39,881 bases of DNA from Bradyrhizobium glycinis (GTDB taxonomy: Bacteria; Pseudomonadota; Alphaproteobacteria; Rhizobiales; Xanthobacteraceae): contig NZ_JACCHQ010000045.1 in the NCBI RefSeq assembly GCF_016031655.1, positions 1 to 39,881 on the forward strand, in the 5' to 3' direction. A program made the position numbers and the translations under genes. The notes under the pieces are model-generated. The model saw nothing but the letters and a program-made list of their open reading frames with translations, had not been told where the DNA came from and did not search any database. Position 1 is the stretch's first letter, and every line of letters starts with the position of its first letter. Positions 32,821 through 39,881 of the stretch are shown here, in pieces.

Positions 32821-32849
32821 CTTGACAAGTCCTGCCATTCGGCTGTACG
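32821..32849 (+). promoter_or_regulatory. Candidate promoter of the argD leader
   Basis: CTTGACA at 32821-32827 is a consensus -35 box, including the leading C common in alphaproteobacteria. The -10 box at the matching spacing, TGTACG (32844-32849), is poor. Transcription would begin at about 32856-32858, only a few bases before the leader ATG at 32860, so the leader frame may be leaderless. Confidence 0.4.
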
Positions 32850-32859
32850 GACGCGCCCC

Positions 32860-32952
32860 ATGATCAACGCCCGGACCAACCAGCGCACCGAAATGCTCCG
32901 CCGTCGCTCCCGCGACGACGAGAGGGTGCGCCATGTCCGAAGACGCCGCTGA
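32860..32952 (+). CDS. Candidate arginine-rich leader peptide of argD
   Basis: A 30-codon frame starts with ATG at 32860 and stops with TGA at 32950-32952. Twelve codons are arginine: 5, 9, 14-16, 18, 22, 24 and 27-30. The last four are CGA-AGA-CGC-CGC, including two codons that are rare in GC-rich genomes. The stop lies 27 bases before the terminator stem, which precedes argD. No ribosome site precedes the ATG, but the predicted transcript start is so close that it may be translated leaderless, as is known for the Sinorhizobium trp leader peptide. Caution: arginine-rich chance frames are common in GC-rich DNA; the support comes from the RNA structure around it. Confidence 0.55.
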   Translation: MINARTNQRTEMLRRRSRDDERVRHVRRRR

Positions 32953-33018
32953 ACCACTGAATTCAGCTGAAGTTTTCGAGAAAGGCCGCACCCGCAAGGT
33001 GCGGCCTTTCTGCTTTTT
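32883..33018 (+). promoter_or_regulatory. argD leader: Candidate arginine attenuator of argD
   Basis: Three segments compete. Segment 1 (gcgcacc, 32883-32889) pairs perfectly with segment 2 (ggtgcgc, 32925-32931), enclosing a 6-bp tetraloop hairpin (32902-32907 with 32912-32917). Segment 2 (gggtgcg, 32924-32930) pairs equally well with segment 3 (cgcaccc, 32987-32993), which is part of the 5' arm of the terminator. A ribosome stalled at arginine codons 14-16 would cover the 1:2 structure, free segment 2 and prevent the terminator. A ribosome that runs to the stop codon would crowd segment 2 and let the terminator form. This is the logic of classical attenuation, inferred by eye. Confidence 0.6.
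32980..33018 (+). terminator. Intrinsic terminator 36 bases before argD
   Basis: A perfect 13-bp stem (32980-32992 with 32998-33010), a 5-base loop and tgcttttt form a textbook intrinsic terminator. It ends shortly before the argD ribosome site (agaggag). A full-strength terminator so close to a start codon, with no complete gene directly before it, suggests attenuation rather than simple gene separation. Confidence 0.85.
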
Positions 33019-33054
33019 GCGCCCTTTTTCCACCCGCCTCCAGAGGAGTACGAC

Positions 33055-34245
33055 ATGACCACGCATCCGTATGACGCGCTGATGGACATCACCGCACGGC
33101 CCAAGGCCGTGTTCGTCCGCGGCGCCGGCTCCTACCTCTGGGACGACAGCCGCAAGCGCTATCTCGATTTCGTGCAGGGCTGGGCCGTGAATTGCCTCGG
33201 CCACTCCCCGCCCGCGATCGCCGACGCGCTCGCAGCTCAAGCCAAGCGGCTCTTGACGCCGAGCCCGGCCTTCTACAACGAGCCGAGCCTCAAGCTTGCG
33301 CAGGCGCTGGTCGAGAACAGTGCGTTCGACCAGGTATTCTTTGCCAATTCGGGTGCGGAAGCCAACGAAGGTGCGATCAAGCTCGCACGCAAATATGGCA
33401 GCCTGTACAAAGGCGGCGCGTTCGAGATCATCAGCTTCGAAGGCGGCTTCCACGGAAGGACGCTGGCGACGATGTCGGCTTCGGGCAAGAAGGCGTTCGA
33501 GCCGCTGTTCGAGCCGAAGGTCGCGGGCTTCAAGAAGGCCAAGCTGAACGACATCGCCTCGGTGGAAAAGCTGATCAACGCCAACACGATCGCCGTGATG
33601 CTCGAGCCGATCCAGGGTGAATCCGGCGTGTGGCCTGCGACCGATCAGTTTCTGCAGCAGTTGCGCGCGCTGACCGAAGCGCACGGCCTCTTGCTCATTT
33701 TCGATGAGATCCAGACCGGCATGGGCCGGACCGGAAAGCTGTTCCATTATGAGCATACAGGCATCGCGCCCGACATCATGACGCTCGGCAAGGGCATCGG
33801 CGGCGGCGTGCCGCTCGCAGCCCTGCTCGCGACCGAACGCGCGTCATGCTTCGAGCACGGTGACCAGGGCGGCACGTTCAACGGCAACCCGATCATGTGC
33901 GCGGCGGGCCTTGCCGTGCTTGAGGAAGTCAAGAAGCCCGACTTCCTGAAGGCGGTCACCGAGACCGGTCTCCTGCTCGAAAGCGAGCTGCAGAAGGTCG
34001 CGGCCCGGCATGGCCTCGGCGGTGTGCGCGGACGCGGCCTGTTGCTCGCGCTCGATCTCAAGCTGCCGATCGCACCAGGCATCGTCGCGCAGGCGTTCGA
34101 GGCCGGCGTGCTGCTGAACGCCCCTCAGGTCGACACCTTGCGCTTCATGCCGGCGCTGAACGTCACGAGGACCGAGATCGCCGACATGATCGAATGTCTC
34201 GATGCGATCTTGACCAAGGCCGGCGCGGCGAGACGCGTCGCATAG
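33055..34245 (+). CDS. argD: Acetylornithine aminotransferase
   Basis: ArgD makes N-acetylornithine from the semialdehyde and glutamate in arginine synthesis; some ArgD enzymes also act in lysine synthesis. The 396-residue class III aminotransferase shows the phosphate-binding NSGAEANEGAIKLARKY, SFEGGFHGRTLATMSASG, D217 in LLIFDEIQTGMGRTG, the PLP-binding K246 in TLGKGIGGGVPLAAL, and GGTFNGNPIMCAAG. AGAGGAG precedes the ATG. It is followed by a repeat, with no argF next to it as is common in rhizobia, so a second argD-type gene may exist elsewhere. It is probably controlled by the attenuator described above. Confidence 0.92.
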   Translation: MTTHPYDALMDITARPKAVFVRGAGSYLWDDSRKRYLDFVQGWAVNCLGHSPPAIADALAAQAKRLLTPSPAFYNEPSLKLAQALVENSAFDQVFFANSGAEANEGAIKLARKYGSLYKGGAFEIISFEGGFHGRTLATMSASGKKAFEPLFEPKVAGFKKAKLNDIASVEKLINANTIAVMLEPIQGESGVWPATDQFLQQLRALTEAHGLLLIFDEIQTGMGRTGKLFHYEHTGIAPDIMTLGKGIGGGVPLAALLATERASCFEHGDQGGTFNGNPIMCAAGLAVLEEVKKPDFLKAVTETGLLLESELQKVAARHGLGGVRGRGLLLALDLKLPIAPGIVAQAFEAGVLLNAPQVDTLRFMPALNVTRTEIADMIECLDAILTKAGAARRVA

Positions 34246-34249
34246 GGCT

Positions 34250-34337
34250 GTAGGGTGGGCAAAGCGAAGCGTGCCCACCATTTTTCACCGCAATGAAGAT
34301 GGTGGGCACGGCGCTCCGCGCCTTTGCCCACCCCACG
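34250..34337. repeat. Intergenic inverted repeat (GTAGGGTGGGCAAAG family), second copy
   Basis: The ends (gtagggtgggcaaagcg at 34250 and cctttgcccaccccacg at 34321-34337) are inverted, with a second nested pair (gtgcccacc near 34271 and ggtgggcac near 34301). It begins 5 bases after the argD stop and ends 22 bases before the stop of the convergent oxidoreductase gene. It is the same family as 23773-23910. Confidence 0.8.
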
Positions 34338-34358
34338 AAACCGCCGATGCCGAAAGGG

Positions 34359-35333
34359 CTACGGCTTCAAGATCGAAGCCCCCGTGGTCTTGCGGCTTTC
34401 GAGATCGATATGCGCCTTGCCGGCGTCCTTGAGTGCGTAGGCGTGGTTGATCGGCACGTGCAGCTTGCCGTTGATCACCGCGGCGAACAGGGTGTCGGCA
34501 CCTTCGAGCAGTTCCTTGCGCGTGCCGACGTAATCGTTGAGCTTCGGCCGCGTCGCGAACAGCGAGCCGTGATTGTTGAGCTCGGCGATCGCGAACGGCG
34601 GCACGGGGCCCGAGGCATTGCCGAACGAGACGAACATGCCGCGCGGCTTCAGGCAGGATAAAGAGCCCGGGAACGTCGCCTTGCCGACGCCGTCATAGAC
34701 GACGTCGCAGCCCTCGTTGCGGCTGATCTGCTTCACGCGCGCAACGAAATCCTCCTCGTTGTAGAGGATGACGTGGTCGCAGCCATTGGCCTCCGCAAGC
34801 TCGGCCTTCTCGCGCGAGCCGACGGTGCCGATGACATGCGCACCGAGCGCCCTCGCCCATTGGCAGGCGAGCAGGCCGATGCCCCCGGCCGCGGCGTGGA
34901 CCAGCACGCGATGATGCGGCTCGACCTTGAAGGTCTTGTGCAGCAGATACCAGACCGTCAGCCCCTTCAACATCAGCACGGCGCCCTGCTCGTAGGTGAT
35001 GTGATCGGGCAGCTTGACCAGCTTCTCCCAGGGGATGTTGCGCTCGCCGGTATAGGCGCCGAGATTGTGGTAATACGCAACGCGGTCGCCGGGGTGAAAA
35101 TTCGTGACGCCTGGCCCGACCGCTGTGACCTCGCCCGAGGCCTCGTTGCCGGCGATGAAGGGCAGCCCCGGCGCCTTGTAGAGGCCGGTGCGGTAATAGA
35201 CGTCGATGAAGTTGAGGCCGACCGCGTGCTGGCGGATGCGCACCTCGCCGGGCCCGGGCGCCGGCACGTCGACGCTCTCATAGACCAGGCTTTCGGGGCC
35301 TCCGACCTTGTGCACACGGATGGCTTTCGTCAT
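34359..35333 (-). CDS. Quinone oxidoreductase, zeta-crystallin type
   Basis: The 324-residue NADPH-dependent oxidoreductase belongs to the zinc-free MDR family (Qor type): GLNFIDVYYRTGLYK, PFIAGNEASGEVTAVG, the nucleotide site HAAAGGIGLLACQWARALGAHVIGTVG, and DVVYDGVGKATFPGSL. It likely reduces quinones or activated alkenes to protect against electrophiles. The ATG at 35333 has AGGAGG seven bases before it. No zinc-binding cysteine cluster is present, as expected for this group. It converges on argD. Confidence 0.93.
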   Translation of the reverse strand: MTKAIRVHKVGGPESLVYESVDVPAPGPGEVRIRQHAVGLNFIDVYYRTGLYKAPGLPFIAGNEASGEVTAVGPGVTNFHPGDRVAYYHNLGAYTGERNIPWEKLVKLPDHITYEQGAVLMLKGLTVWYLLHKTFKVEPHHRVLVHAAAGGIGLLACQWARALGAHVIGTVGSREKAELAEANGCDHVILYNEEDFVARVKQISRNEGCDVVYDGVGKATFPGSLSCLKPRGMFVSFGNASGPVPPFAIAELNNHGSLFATRPKLNDYVGTRKELLEGADTLFAAVINGKLHVPINHAYALKDAGKAHIDLESRKTTGASILKP

Positions 35334-35449
35334 CACCTGACCTCCTCTTCTTGCGGCTGAGCGAAAGCCATCGCGCCAGCCTTGTCAACTCGACGCCGAC
35401 CGGACCGATTAAGCGGAAGGATCGCGTTCGGGGTTGGTGAGCAGCTGCG

Positions 35450-36175
35450 TCATGCGAAGGATCGCAGCAATCGTATCAAGGCGTCGCTGAAGCTGATCCA
35501 GAGCGCGATGGCGCAGAGCACGACGGTCACCCCGGTGCCGACGCGGAAATCCATCTGCAGCGTGTAGAAGGCGAGCACCGCCCAGATCGCGATCAGCGAC
35601 ATCGTGAGCCAGCGCAGCCGCACGACCCTGACTGGGTGCAGCACATGGAACGGCACGAAAGTCAGCACGACCAGCGCGGCGACCAGCAGCGTTGCCCACA
35701 GCGGCGGCCAATGCAGCAGGAACAGATAGAACGCGGCCGCGTTCCACAGCGCCGGGAAGCCGCGGAAATGATTGTCGTCGGCCTTCATGCGCTGGTCGGC
35801 GAAATACAACGCGCTGGTGACGATGATGGCAATGCCGAGCAAGGGAGCCGCGACCGGCAGCAGCATGCCGCTGGCGACTATCGCATAGGCCGGCACGAAG
35901 ACATAGGTGACGAAATCGACCACGAGATCGAGCACGTCGCCCGACCAGTTGGGCTGCACGTTCTTGACGTCGAGCCGGCGCGCGATCGGCCCATCGATCG
36001 CATCGATGATCAGGGCGACGCCGAGCCATTGAAACATCGCGGCCCAGTGCTCGCGCACGGCCTCCAGCATCGCCAGGAGGGCGAGCGCCGCGCCGAACGC
36101 GGTGAAGATGTGCACCGAGAAGGCTGCGGCGCGGATCGCCGGTCGCGGCTTCAGGGAATCCTGCTGCGTGTCCAT
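35450..36175 (-). CDS. pcs: Phosphatidylcholine synthase
   Basis: Pcs makes phosphatidylcholine directly from CDP-diacylglycerol and choline, a pathway mostly found in bacteria that live with eukaryotes. The 241-residue membrane protein has the CDP-alcohol phosphotransferase motif in its Pcs form: D61-G62-x2-A65-R66, twelve residues, then G79-x3-D83-x3-D87 (IIDAIDGPIAR, NWSGDVLDLVVDFVTY). FHVLHPVRVVRLR is also typical. About eight hydrophobic segments are seen. The length equals that of Sinorhizobium Pcs. The ATG at 36175 is used; another at 36217 would add 14 residues. It is divergent from the UbiH-family gene. Confidence 0.93.
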   Translation of the reverse strand: MDTQQDSLKPRPAIRAAAFSVHIFTAFGAALALLAMLEAVREHWAAMFQWLGVALIIDAIDGPIARRLDVKNVQPNWSGDVLDLVVDFVTYVFVPAYAIVASGMLLPVAAPLLGIAIIVTSALYFADQRMKADDNHFRGFPALWNAAAFYLFLLHWPPLWATLLVAALVVLTFVPFHVLHPVRVVRLRWLTMSLIAIWAVLAFYTLQMDFRVGTGVTVVLCAIALWISFSDALIRLLRSFA

Positions 36176-36304
36176 GGCTTCTGCTATCAGAATGCGACCG
36201 GTTTGCACATCCGCCATTGCGGCGCACGATCGCACAATTCGCCACAATATCAGGGAAATATAGGTGGACTTGAATTTGCCGCCCGGCGTGTCAAATGTCG
36301 TTCC

Positions 36305-37489
36305 ATGACAGACGCATCGACACTCCATGACGCGGCCGTGATCGGCGGCGGACCTGCCGGCCTTGCCGCAGCGATCGCCCTCGCGCAGGCGGGTGCCCGG
36401 ACCGCACTGGTGGCGCGCCGCGTGCCCTATGCCGACAATCGCACCACCGCATTGCTGGGCGCCTCCATCGATCTCTTGGAAAGGCTCGACGTCTGGTCGC
36501 GCTGCAGGGACAAGGCGGCTGCGCTGGAAGTCATGCGCCTCGTCGACGACACCGGCCGGCTGTTTCGTGCGCCGGAGGTGCGCTTCTCCTGTCGCGAAAT
36601 CGGCCTCGGTGCGTTCGGCTATAACATCGACAATCGCTCGCTGATGCTGGCGCTGGAAGCGCGCGCGGCCGAGCTGCCCAATCTCGTCCGCTTCGACGAC
36701 GAGGCCGAAAGCGCCGTCATCGAAGCCGACGACGTCGCACTGCGCACGACGTCCGGACTGTTTCTCTCGGCCCGCCTCGTGGTCGGCGCCGATGGCCGGC
36801 ACTCGCTGTGCCGCGAGGCCGCCGGCATCGAGGTGGTCAGGCGCGAGCTGAACCAGACCGCGCTGACCTTCAACGTCGGCCATAGCCGGCCGCATCGCAA
36901 TGTCTCGACCGAGTTCCACACGCCGCACGGGCCTTGCGTGTTCGTGCCCCTGCCCGGCGACCGCTCCAGCATCGTCTGGGTCTCGGCGCCTGCGGAGGTC
37001 GAACGGCTGCGCGGCTTGAGCGACGAGGAGCTGTCGGCCGCGATCGAGAAGCAGTCGCATTCGATCCTGGGACGGATGACGGTCGAGCCGGGGCGCAACC
37101 TGTTCCCGCTCGCGATCGAGCGTCCGAAATGCTTCGGTCGCGACCGCATCGCGCTGGTCGGCGAAGCCGCCCATGTGGTGCCGCCGATCGGTGCCCAGGG
37201 CCTCAATCTCGGCCTGCGCGATGCCGCGGACATTGCCCGGCTCGCGGGCGAGGCCGTCGCCGCGGGACAGGACCCCGGCGCGAACGACGTGCTCAAGCGC
37301 TATGACCGCGCCCGCCGGCCGGACATCTTGAGCCGCACCTTTGCTATCGACATCGCAAACCGCTCTTTGCTCAACGACTTCCTGCCGCTTCAGTCCGTCC
37401 GCGCGGTCGGCATGCATCTCCTCGGCGCCATCGGCCCGCTGCGGCGCTTTGCGATGCGCGAAGGCCTGACGCCGACCTGGCGAAGGTAG
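36305..37489 (+). CDS. UbiH/UbiF/COQ6-family FAD hydroxylase
   Basis: The 394-residue flavoprotein monooxygenase likely hydroxylates the ring of a ubiquinone precursor. It has the FAD site AAVIGGGPAGLAAAIALAQAGA, the LVVGADGRHSLCREAAGI motif, and the family signature DRIALVGEAAHVVPPIGAQGLNLGLRDAADIARL. Alphaproteobacteria have UbiL, UbiH and UbiM types that differ in the ring position they oxidise; I cannot assign which. The ATG at 36305 is chosen. The frame is open far upstream only as a shadow of pcs. Confidence 0.9.
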   Translation: MTDASTLHDAAVIGGGPAGLAAAIALAQAGARTALVARRVPYADNRTTALLGASIDLLERLDVWSRCRDKAAALEVMRLVDDTGRLFRAPEVRFSCREIGLGAFGYNIDNRSLMLALEARAAELPNLVRFDDEAESAVIEADDVALRTTSGLFLSARLVVGADGRHSLCREAAGIEVVRRELNQTALTFNVGHSRPHRNVSTEFHTPHGPCVFVPLPGDRSSIVWVSAPAEVERLRGLSDEELSAAIEKQSHSILGRMTVEPGRNLFPLAIERPKCFGRDRIALVGEAAHVVPPIGAQGLNLGLRDAADIARLAGEAVAAGQDPGANDVLKRYDRARRPDILSRTFAIDIANRSLLNDFLPLQSVRAVGMHLLGAIGPLRRFAMREGLTPTWRR

Positions 37490-37537
37490 TTTCGAAGCGC
37501 ATTGGGTTGGACGAATTCACCACTGGCTCGGTGCAAT

Positions 37538-37676
37538 CTCTCCCGCTTGCGGGGGAGGTCGGCGCGAAGCGCCGGGTGGGGGCTCTCTCCGCGACGGGAT
37601 TTTCTCTGCACTCTCGACAATCCCGACGCGGAGAGAGCCCTCTCCCCGACCCTCTCCCGCAGGCGGGAGAGGGAGC
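37538..37676. repeat. Intergenic inverted repeat (CTCTCCCGC family)
   Basis: The inner pair ggctctctccgcg (37581-37593) and cgcggagagagcc (37627-37639) is perfect. Outside it, ctctcccgcttgcgggggaggtcgg and ccctctcccgcaggcgggagag form further palindromes. It fills the gap between the UbiH-family gene and the convergent AEC transporter, in which no other gene is seen. Confidence 0.75.
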
Positions 37677-37717
37677 GCACCGGCCCCGCTGAAGAGATCA
37701 AGCCGATCTCATCATCA

Positions 37718-38671
37718 TCACGGAAACGCCAGCCGTCCCGTCTGGATCGCCCACATCACGCTGGTCAGCGTGACCACCGACGCGAAGGTCCCAAGCAGCA
37801 CCGCGACGGAGGCGGACTCGATCCAGGCATCGTTCTGCCGGGCGATGACGAACACGTTGAGCGCCGGCGGCAGTGAGGCCATCAGCACGGCGGTGGCGGC
37901 CCAGGGCTGTGCGAACGGGCCGAACGCCAGCATCAGGACGAATGCCGTGAGCGGATGGATCAGCAGCTTGACCGCGATCACGCCCGGCACCTCCCACGGC
38001 ACCCGATCGAACGGACGGAGCGCCACGGTCAGGCCCAGCACGAACAGCGCAGTCGGCGCGGCCGCGTTCTGCAGGAAGGTGATGGTGCGGTCGAGCGCGA
38101 CCGGCAGCTCGATATGCAATGCGGCCACCGCCGCGCCGAAGCAGGCTGACATGATCAGCGGATTGAGCACGATCTGCTTCAGCACGACGCCGAACGCGTG
38201 GACGAGCGAGGGATGGTCGCGGTCGGAAAGCTCGATCAAGAACGGCACGATCGTGAACAGGAAGATGCTGTCGCAGCAGAAGATCAGCGCGGTCGGCGCG
38301 GCCGCCTTCGGCCCCAGCACCGCGAGCGCGAGGCCTGGACCCATATAGCCGATATTGCCATAGCCGCCGGAGAGGCCCGCGAGCGTCGCCTCGCGCAGCG
38401 TCAGCCGTCCGAAGAGCTTGCCGACCACCAGCGCCAGCGTGAAGGCCGCAACCGTCGAGAGAGTCGTCGCCACCAGGAACGGCGGGTTATTCAATTCCGA
38501 AAACGGCGTCTTCGACATGATCGCAAACAGCAGCGCCGGCAGCGACACGTAGAGCAGGAAGAAGTTCATCCAGGCGAGCCCCGATTCCGGGATCGACTTG
38601 AGCTTGCCGCAGGCGAAACCGACGAAGATCAAGCCGAAATAAGGCAGCGCCAGATTGAGGATATCGACCAT
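37718..38671 (-). CDS. AEC-family transporter
   Basis: The 317-residue inner-membrane protein belongs to the auxin efflux carrier family, whose bacterial members carry malonate, malate and other small organic acids. About ten hydrophobic segments are visible, with the family's GYGNIGYMGPGLALAVLG in the middle and MASLPPALNVFVIARQ near the end. It lacks a regulator or a metabolic neighbour that would tell the substrate. It is divergent from hspQ, 106 bases away. Confidence 0.92.
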   Translation of the reverse strand: MVDILNLALPYFGLIFVGFACGKLKSIPESGLAWMNFFLLYVSLPALLFAIMSKTPFSELNNPPFLVATTLSTVAAFTLALVVGKLFGRLTLREATLAGLSGGYGNIGYMGPGLALAVLGPKAAAPTALIFCCDSIFLFTIVPFLIELSDRDHPSLVHAFGVVLKQIVLNPLIMSACFGAAVAALHIELPVALDRTITFLQNAAAPTALFVLGLTVALRPFDRVPWEVPGVIAVKLLIHPLTAFVLMLAFGPFAQPWAATAVLMASLPPALNVFVIARQNDAWIESASVAVLLGTFASVVTLTSVMWAIQTGRLAFP

Positions 38672-38777
38672 TGCTGAAGTTTTGTCTGAAGGCTTGGGGG
38701 CTATCCGTCCCGGAAACGAAGGTTAATTCCGGCTAAGGGCACTAGCATCGGCCACAATCCTGGTCTATCGACGGGGG

Positions 38778-39110
38778 ATGATTAAAGCGCGGACCGCCAA
38801 ATTCCAGATCGGACAGGTCGTTCGCCACCGGATCTTCTCGTTCCGGGGGGTGATCTTCGACATCGATCCGGAATTCAACAACACCGAGGAATGGTGGCTG
38901 TCTATCCCTGAGGAGGTGCGGCCCCACAAGGACCAGCCGTTCTACCACCTGCTCGCGGAGAACGCGGAGTCCGAATACGTCGCCTATGTCTCGGAGCAGA
39001 ATCTGTTGCCGGACGATTCCGGCGAGCCGGTCCGGCATTCGCAGGTCGCCGAAATCTTCGTCAAGGACAAGGCCGGCGGCTATCGCCCACGCAATCCATC
39101 GCTGAACTGA
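38778..39110 (+). CDS. hspQ: Heat shock protein HspQ
   Basis: The 110-residue protein matches HspQ (YccV): AKFQIGQVVRHRIFSFRGVIFDIDPEF, EEWWLSIPEEVRPHKDQPFYHLLAEN, YVAYVSEQNLLPDDSGEPV. In E. coli HspQ is a heat-induced factor that alters Lon protease specificity and binds hemimethylated DNA. It is a single-gene unit ended by the terminator at 39134-39162. No sigma-32 promoter could be placed with confidence. Confidence 0.94.
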   Translation: MIKARTAKFQIGQVVRHRIFSFRGVIFDIDPEFNNTEEWWLSIPEEVRPHKDQPFYHLLAENAESEYVAYVSEQNLLPDDSGEPVRHSQVAEIFVKDKAGGYRPRNPSLN

Positions 39111-39133
39111 TCGTCGCCGATCGTCGGCCAGCA

Positions 39134-39162
39134 AAAAAGGCGCTCGCAATGAGCGCCTTTTT
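39134..39162. terminator. Bidirectional intrinsic terminator
   Basis: A 12-bp stem (39134-39145 with 39151-39162) with loop gcaat carries A residues at one end and T residues at the other, so it works for both hspQ (plus) and the IalB-family gene (minus) that converge here. Confidence 0.9.
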
Positions 39163-39184
39163 CACGTCCGGGATTTGCTCCCGA

Positions 39185-39881
39185 TTACTTCTGGCCGGCC
39201 GGAGCCGCGCCCGGCGCGCCACCGCCCTGCTCGAGCTTCTTGCGCTGCTCCTCGGCCTTCTTCTGCAGCTCTTCCTGAAGCTTCTTCTGGTTTTCCTCGA
39301 ACACCTTCGGATCGGTCGGCGGACCGTCATAAGCCTTCTGGAATTCGCCGGCGAGCGGCAGCGGCAGGGTCAGCGGCGCACCGTTGGCGTTGATAGCCTG
39401 AACAACGAGATTCTGGCCTTTCTTCATGTTGTTGATGAGCTCGGGCGTGGCCTCGTAGTCGGACATGCAGCCGTTCTGGAAGCAGATCACATAGGGCTGC
39501 TGCAGCGGCGCGTTGCTGTCGACGATGATGCGGGTGCCGTGCACGAGCTGCATGCCGAGCGGCAGCGTCACGCGCAGGATCTTCTTGGGCTCGCCTTCCG
39601 GCTCGATAATCACCGCGGCGATGACCGGCTGGCCCGACTCGATGCGGCCGTCCTTGCCGGTGAAGCAGACCTGCTTGGCATTGGCGTCCTGGCCCTTGAG
39701 GCAGAATTTGGTCCAGGGCGCATAGATCAGCTGGATCTGCTGATCGGCAGGCTGGGCTGCGCCCTGCTGCGGGGCGCCTTGCGCCGGAGCCTGCTGGGCC
39801 TGCGGGGATGCTGCGGGCGCCGGAGCCTTGGGAGCTGCCTTGGGAGCCGCCTTCGGAGCCGGGGCCGGGGAGGCCTTGGGC
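39185..39881 (-). CDS. IalB-family protein, 5' end cut by the window
   Basis: The frame runs off the right edge without a start, giving about 231 visible residues. The Ala-Pro-Lys-Gln-rich part comes first, then a domain with YAPWTKFCLKGQD, KQVCFTGKDGRIESG, AAVIIEPEGEPKKILRVTLPLGM, PYVICFQNGCMSDYEA and MKKGQNLVVQAIN, the pattern of invasion-associated locus B (IalB) proteins, with conserved cysteines in pairs. A helical, K/E/Q-rich tail follows (EENQKKLQEELQKKAEEQRKK) before a Gly-Ala-Pro end. IalB-type proteins are exported and linked to host cell entry in Bartonella; in soil relatives the role is unknown. Confidence 0.88.
   Translation of the reverse strand, partial: PKASPAPAPKAAPKAAPKAPAPAASPQAQQAPAQGAPQQGAAQPADQQIQLIYAPWTKFCLKGQDANAKQVCFTGKDGRIESGQPVIAAVIIEPEGEPKKILRVTLPLGMQLVHGTRIIVDSNAPLQQPYVICFQNGCMSDYEATPELINNMKKGQNLVVQAINANGAPLTLPLPLAGEFQKAYDGPPTDPKVFEENQKKLQEELQKKAEEQRKKLEQGGGAPGAAPAGQK

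Noticed and set aside
32933..33058. A 41-residue frame that reads through the argD terminator and overlaps the argD ATG
   Set aside because: It starts inside the arginine-rich frame, codes across a perfect terminator hairpin and has no ribosome site. It is most likely chance.
32692..33756. A 354-residue minus-strand frame opposite argD and its leader
   Set aside because: Most of it is the antisense shadow of argD, with the repetitive Leu, Arg, Gly and Ala bias of such frames. Its last part (MAHPLVVAGATAEHFG) reads more naturally but has no known family.
35409..36245. A 278-residue minus-strand frame overlapping pcs
   Set aside because: It is out of frame with pcs and made of R-, A- and G-rich shadow sequence; pcs has the family motif and the expected length.
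1..39881. tRNA, rRNA, CRISPR arrays, insertion sequences and prophage genes
   Set aside because: I looked for them and saw no cloverleaf with a TTCRA arm, no regularly spaced direct repeats and no transposase or integrase motif. The repeats present are inverted, intergenic and REP-like.

Overview
The window looks like chromosomal DNA of a Bradyrhizobium-type alphaproteobacterium. The support is high GC, DUF1236 and LTXXQ exported proteins, an IalB-type protein, phosphatidylcholine synthase (Pcs), NasS-NasT nitrate control, and several families of intergenic inverted repeats that I associate with Bradyrhizobium and Rhodopseudomonas. No tRNA, rRNA, CRISPR array, insertion sequence or phage gene was seen. 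The species call rests on recall of families, not on a search.

Layout. 1-7.5 kb: a minus-strand block with an exported DUF1236 protein, a GrlR-like small protein, glutamine-dependent NAD synthetase (nadE), a PhaC-like alpha/beta hydrolase and nicotinamidase (pncA), divergent from glucokinase (glk). The block pairs two steps of NAD salvage. 7.2-8.8 kb: a 70-residue unknown, a single-domain response regulator and an LTXXQ exported protein. 9.2-14.7 kb: a sugar-type ABC importer (Tat-exported binding protein, two permeases, MalK/UgpC-type ATPase) with a co-directional 2-hydroxyacid dehydrogenase. 14.9-18.7 kb: hypothetical and exported proteins, a DUF1993 protein and a PheC-like periplasmic protein. 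19.0-19.7 kb: the wreck of a vanadium haloperoxidase gene. 19.8-23.8 kb: an RraA-like/cupin pair divergent from the 5-oxoprolinase set pxpB-pxpC-pxpA.

24.3-29.8 kb is the nitrate/nitrite assimilation locus on the minus strand: nasT-nasS, a 334-base leader region, nirA, and a flavoprotein partner that carries an RnfB-like 4Fe-4S motif where CysJ-type proteins have a flavodoxin domain. 29.9-31.2 kb: rimO. 31.3-32.8 kb: an orphan protein that may fuse two immunity-type domains, and a small membrane protein. 32.8-34.2 kb: argD, preceded by what looks like a complete arginine-responsive transcription attenuator. 34.4-39.9 kb: quinone oxidoreductase, pcs, a UbiH-family hydroxylase, an AEC transporter, hspQ, and an IalB-family gene cut by the window end.

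The most interesting signal is upstream of argD. A 30-codon reading frame with 12 arginine codons (ending in four in a row) is followed by a 13-bp intrinsic terminator 36 bases before the argD start codon. Three segments can pair in mutually exclusive ways, as classical ribosome-mediated attenuation requires.
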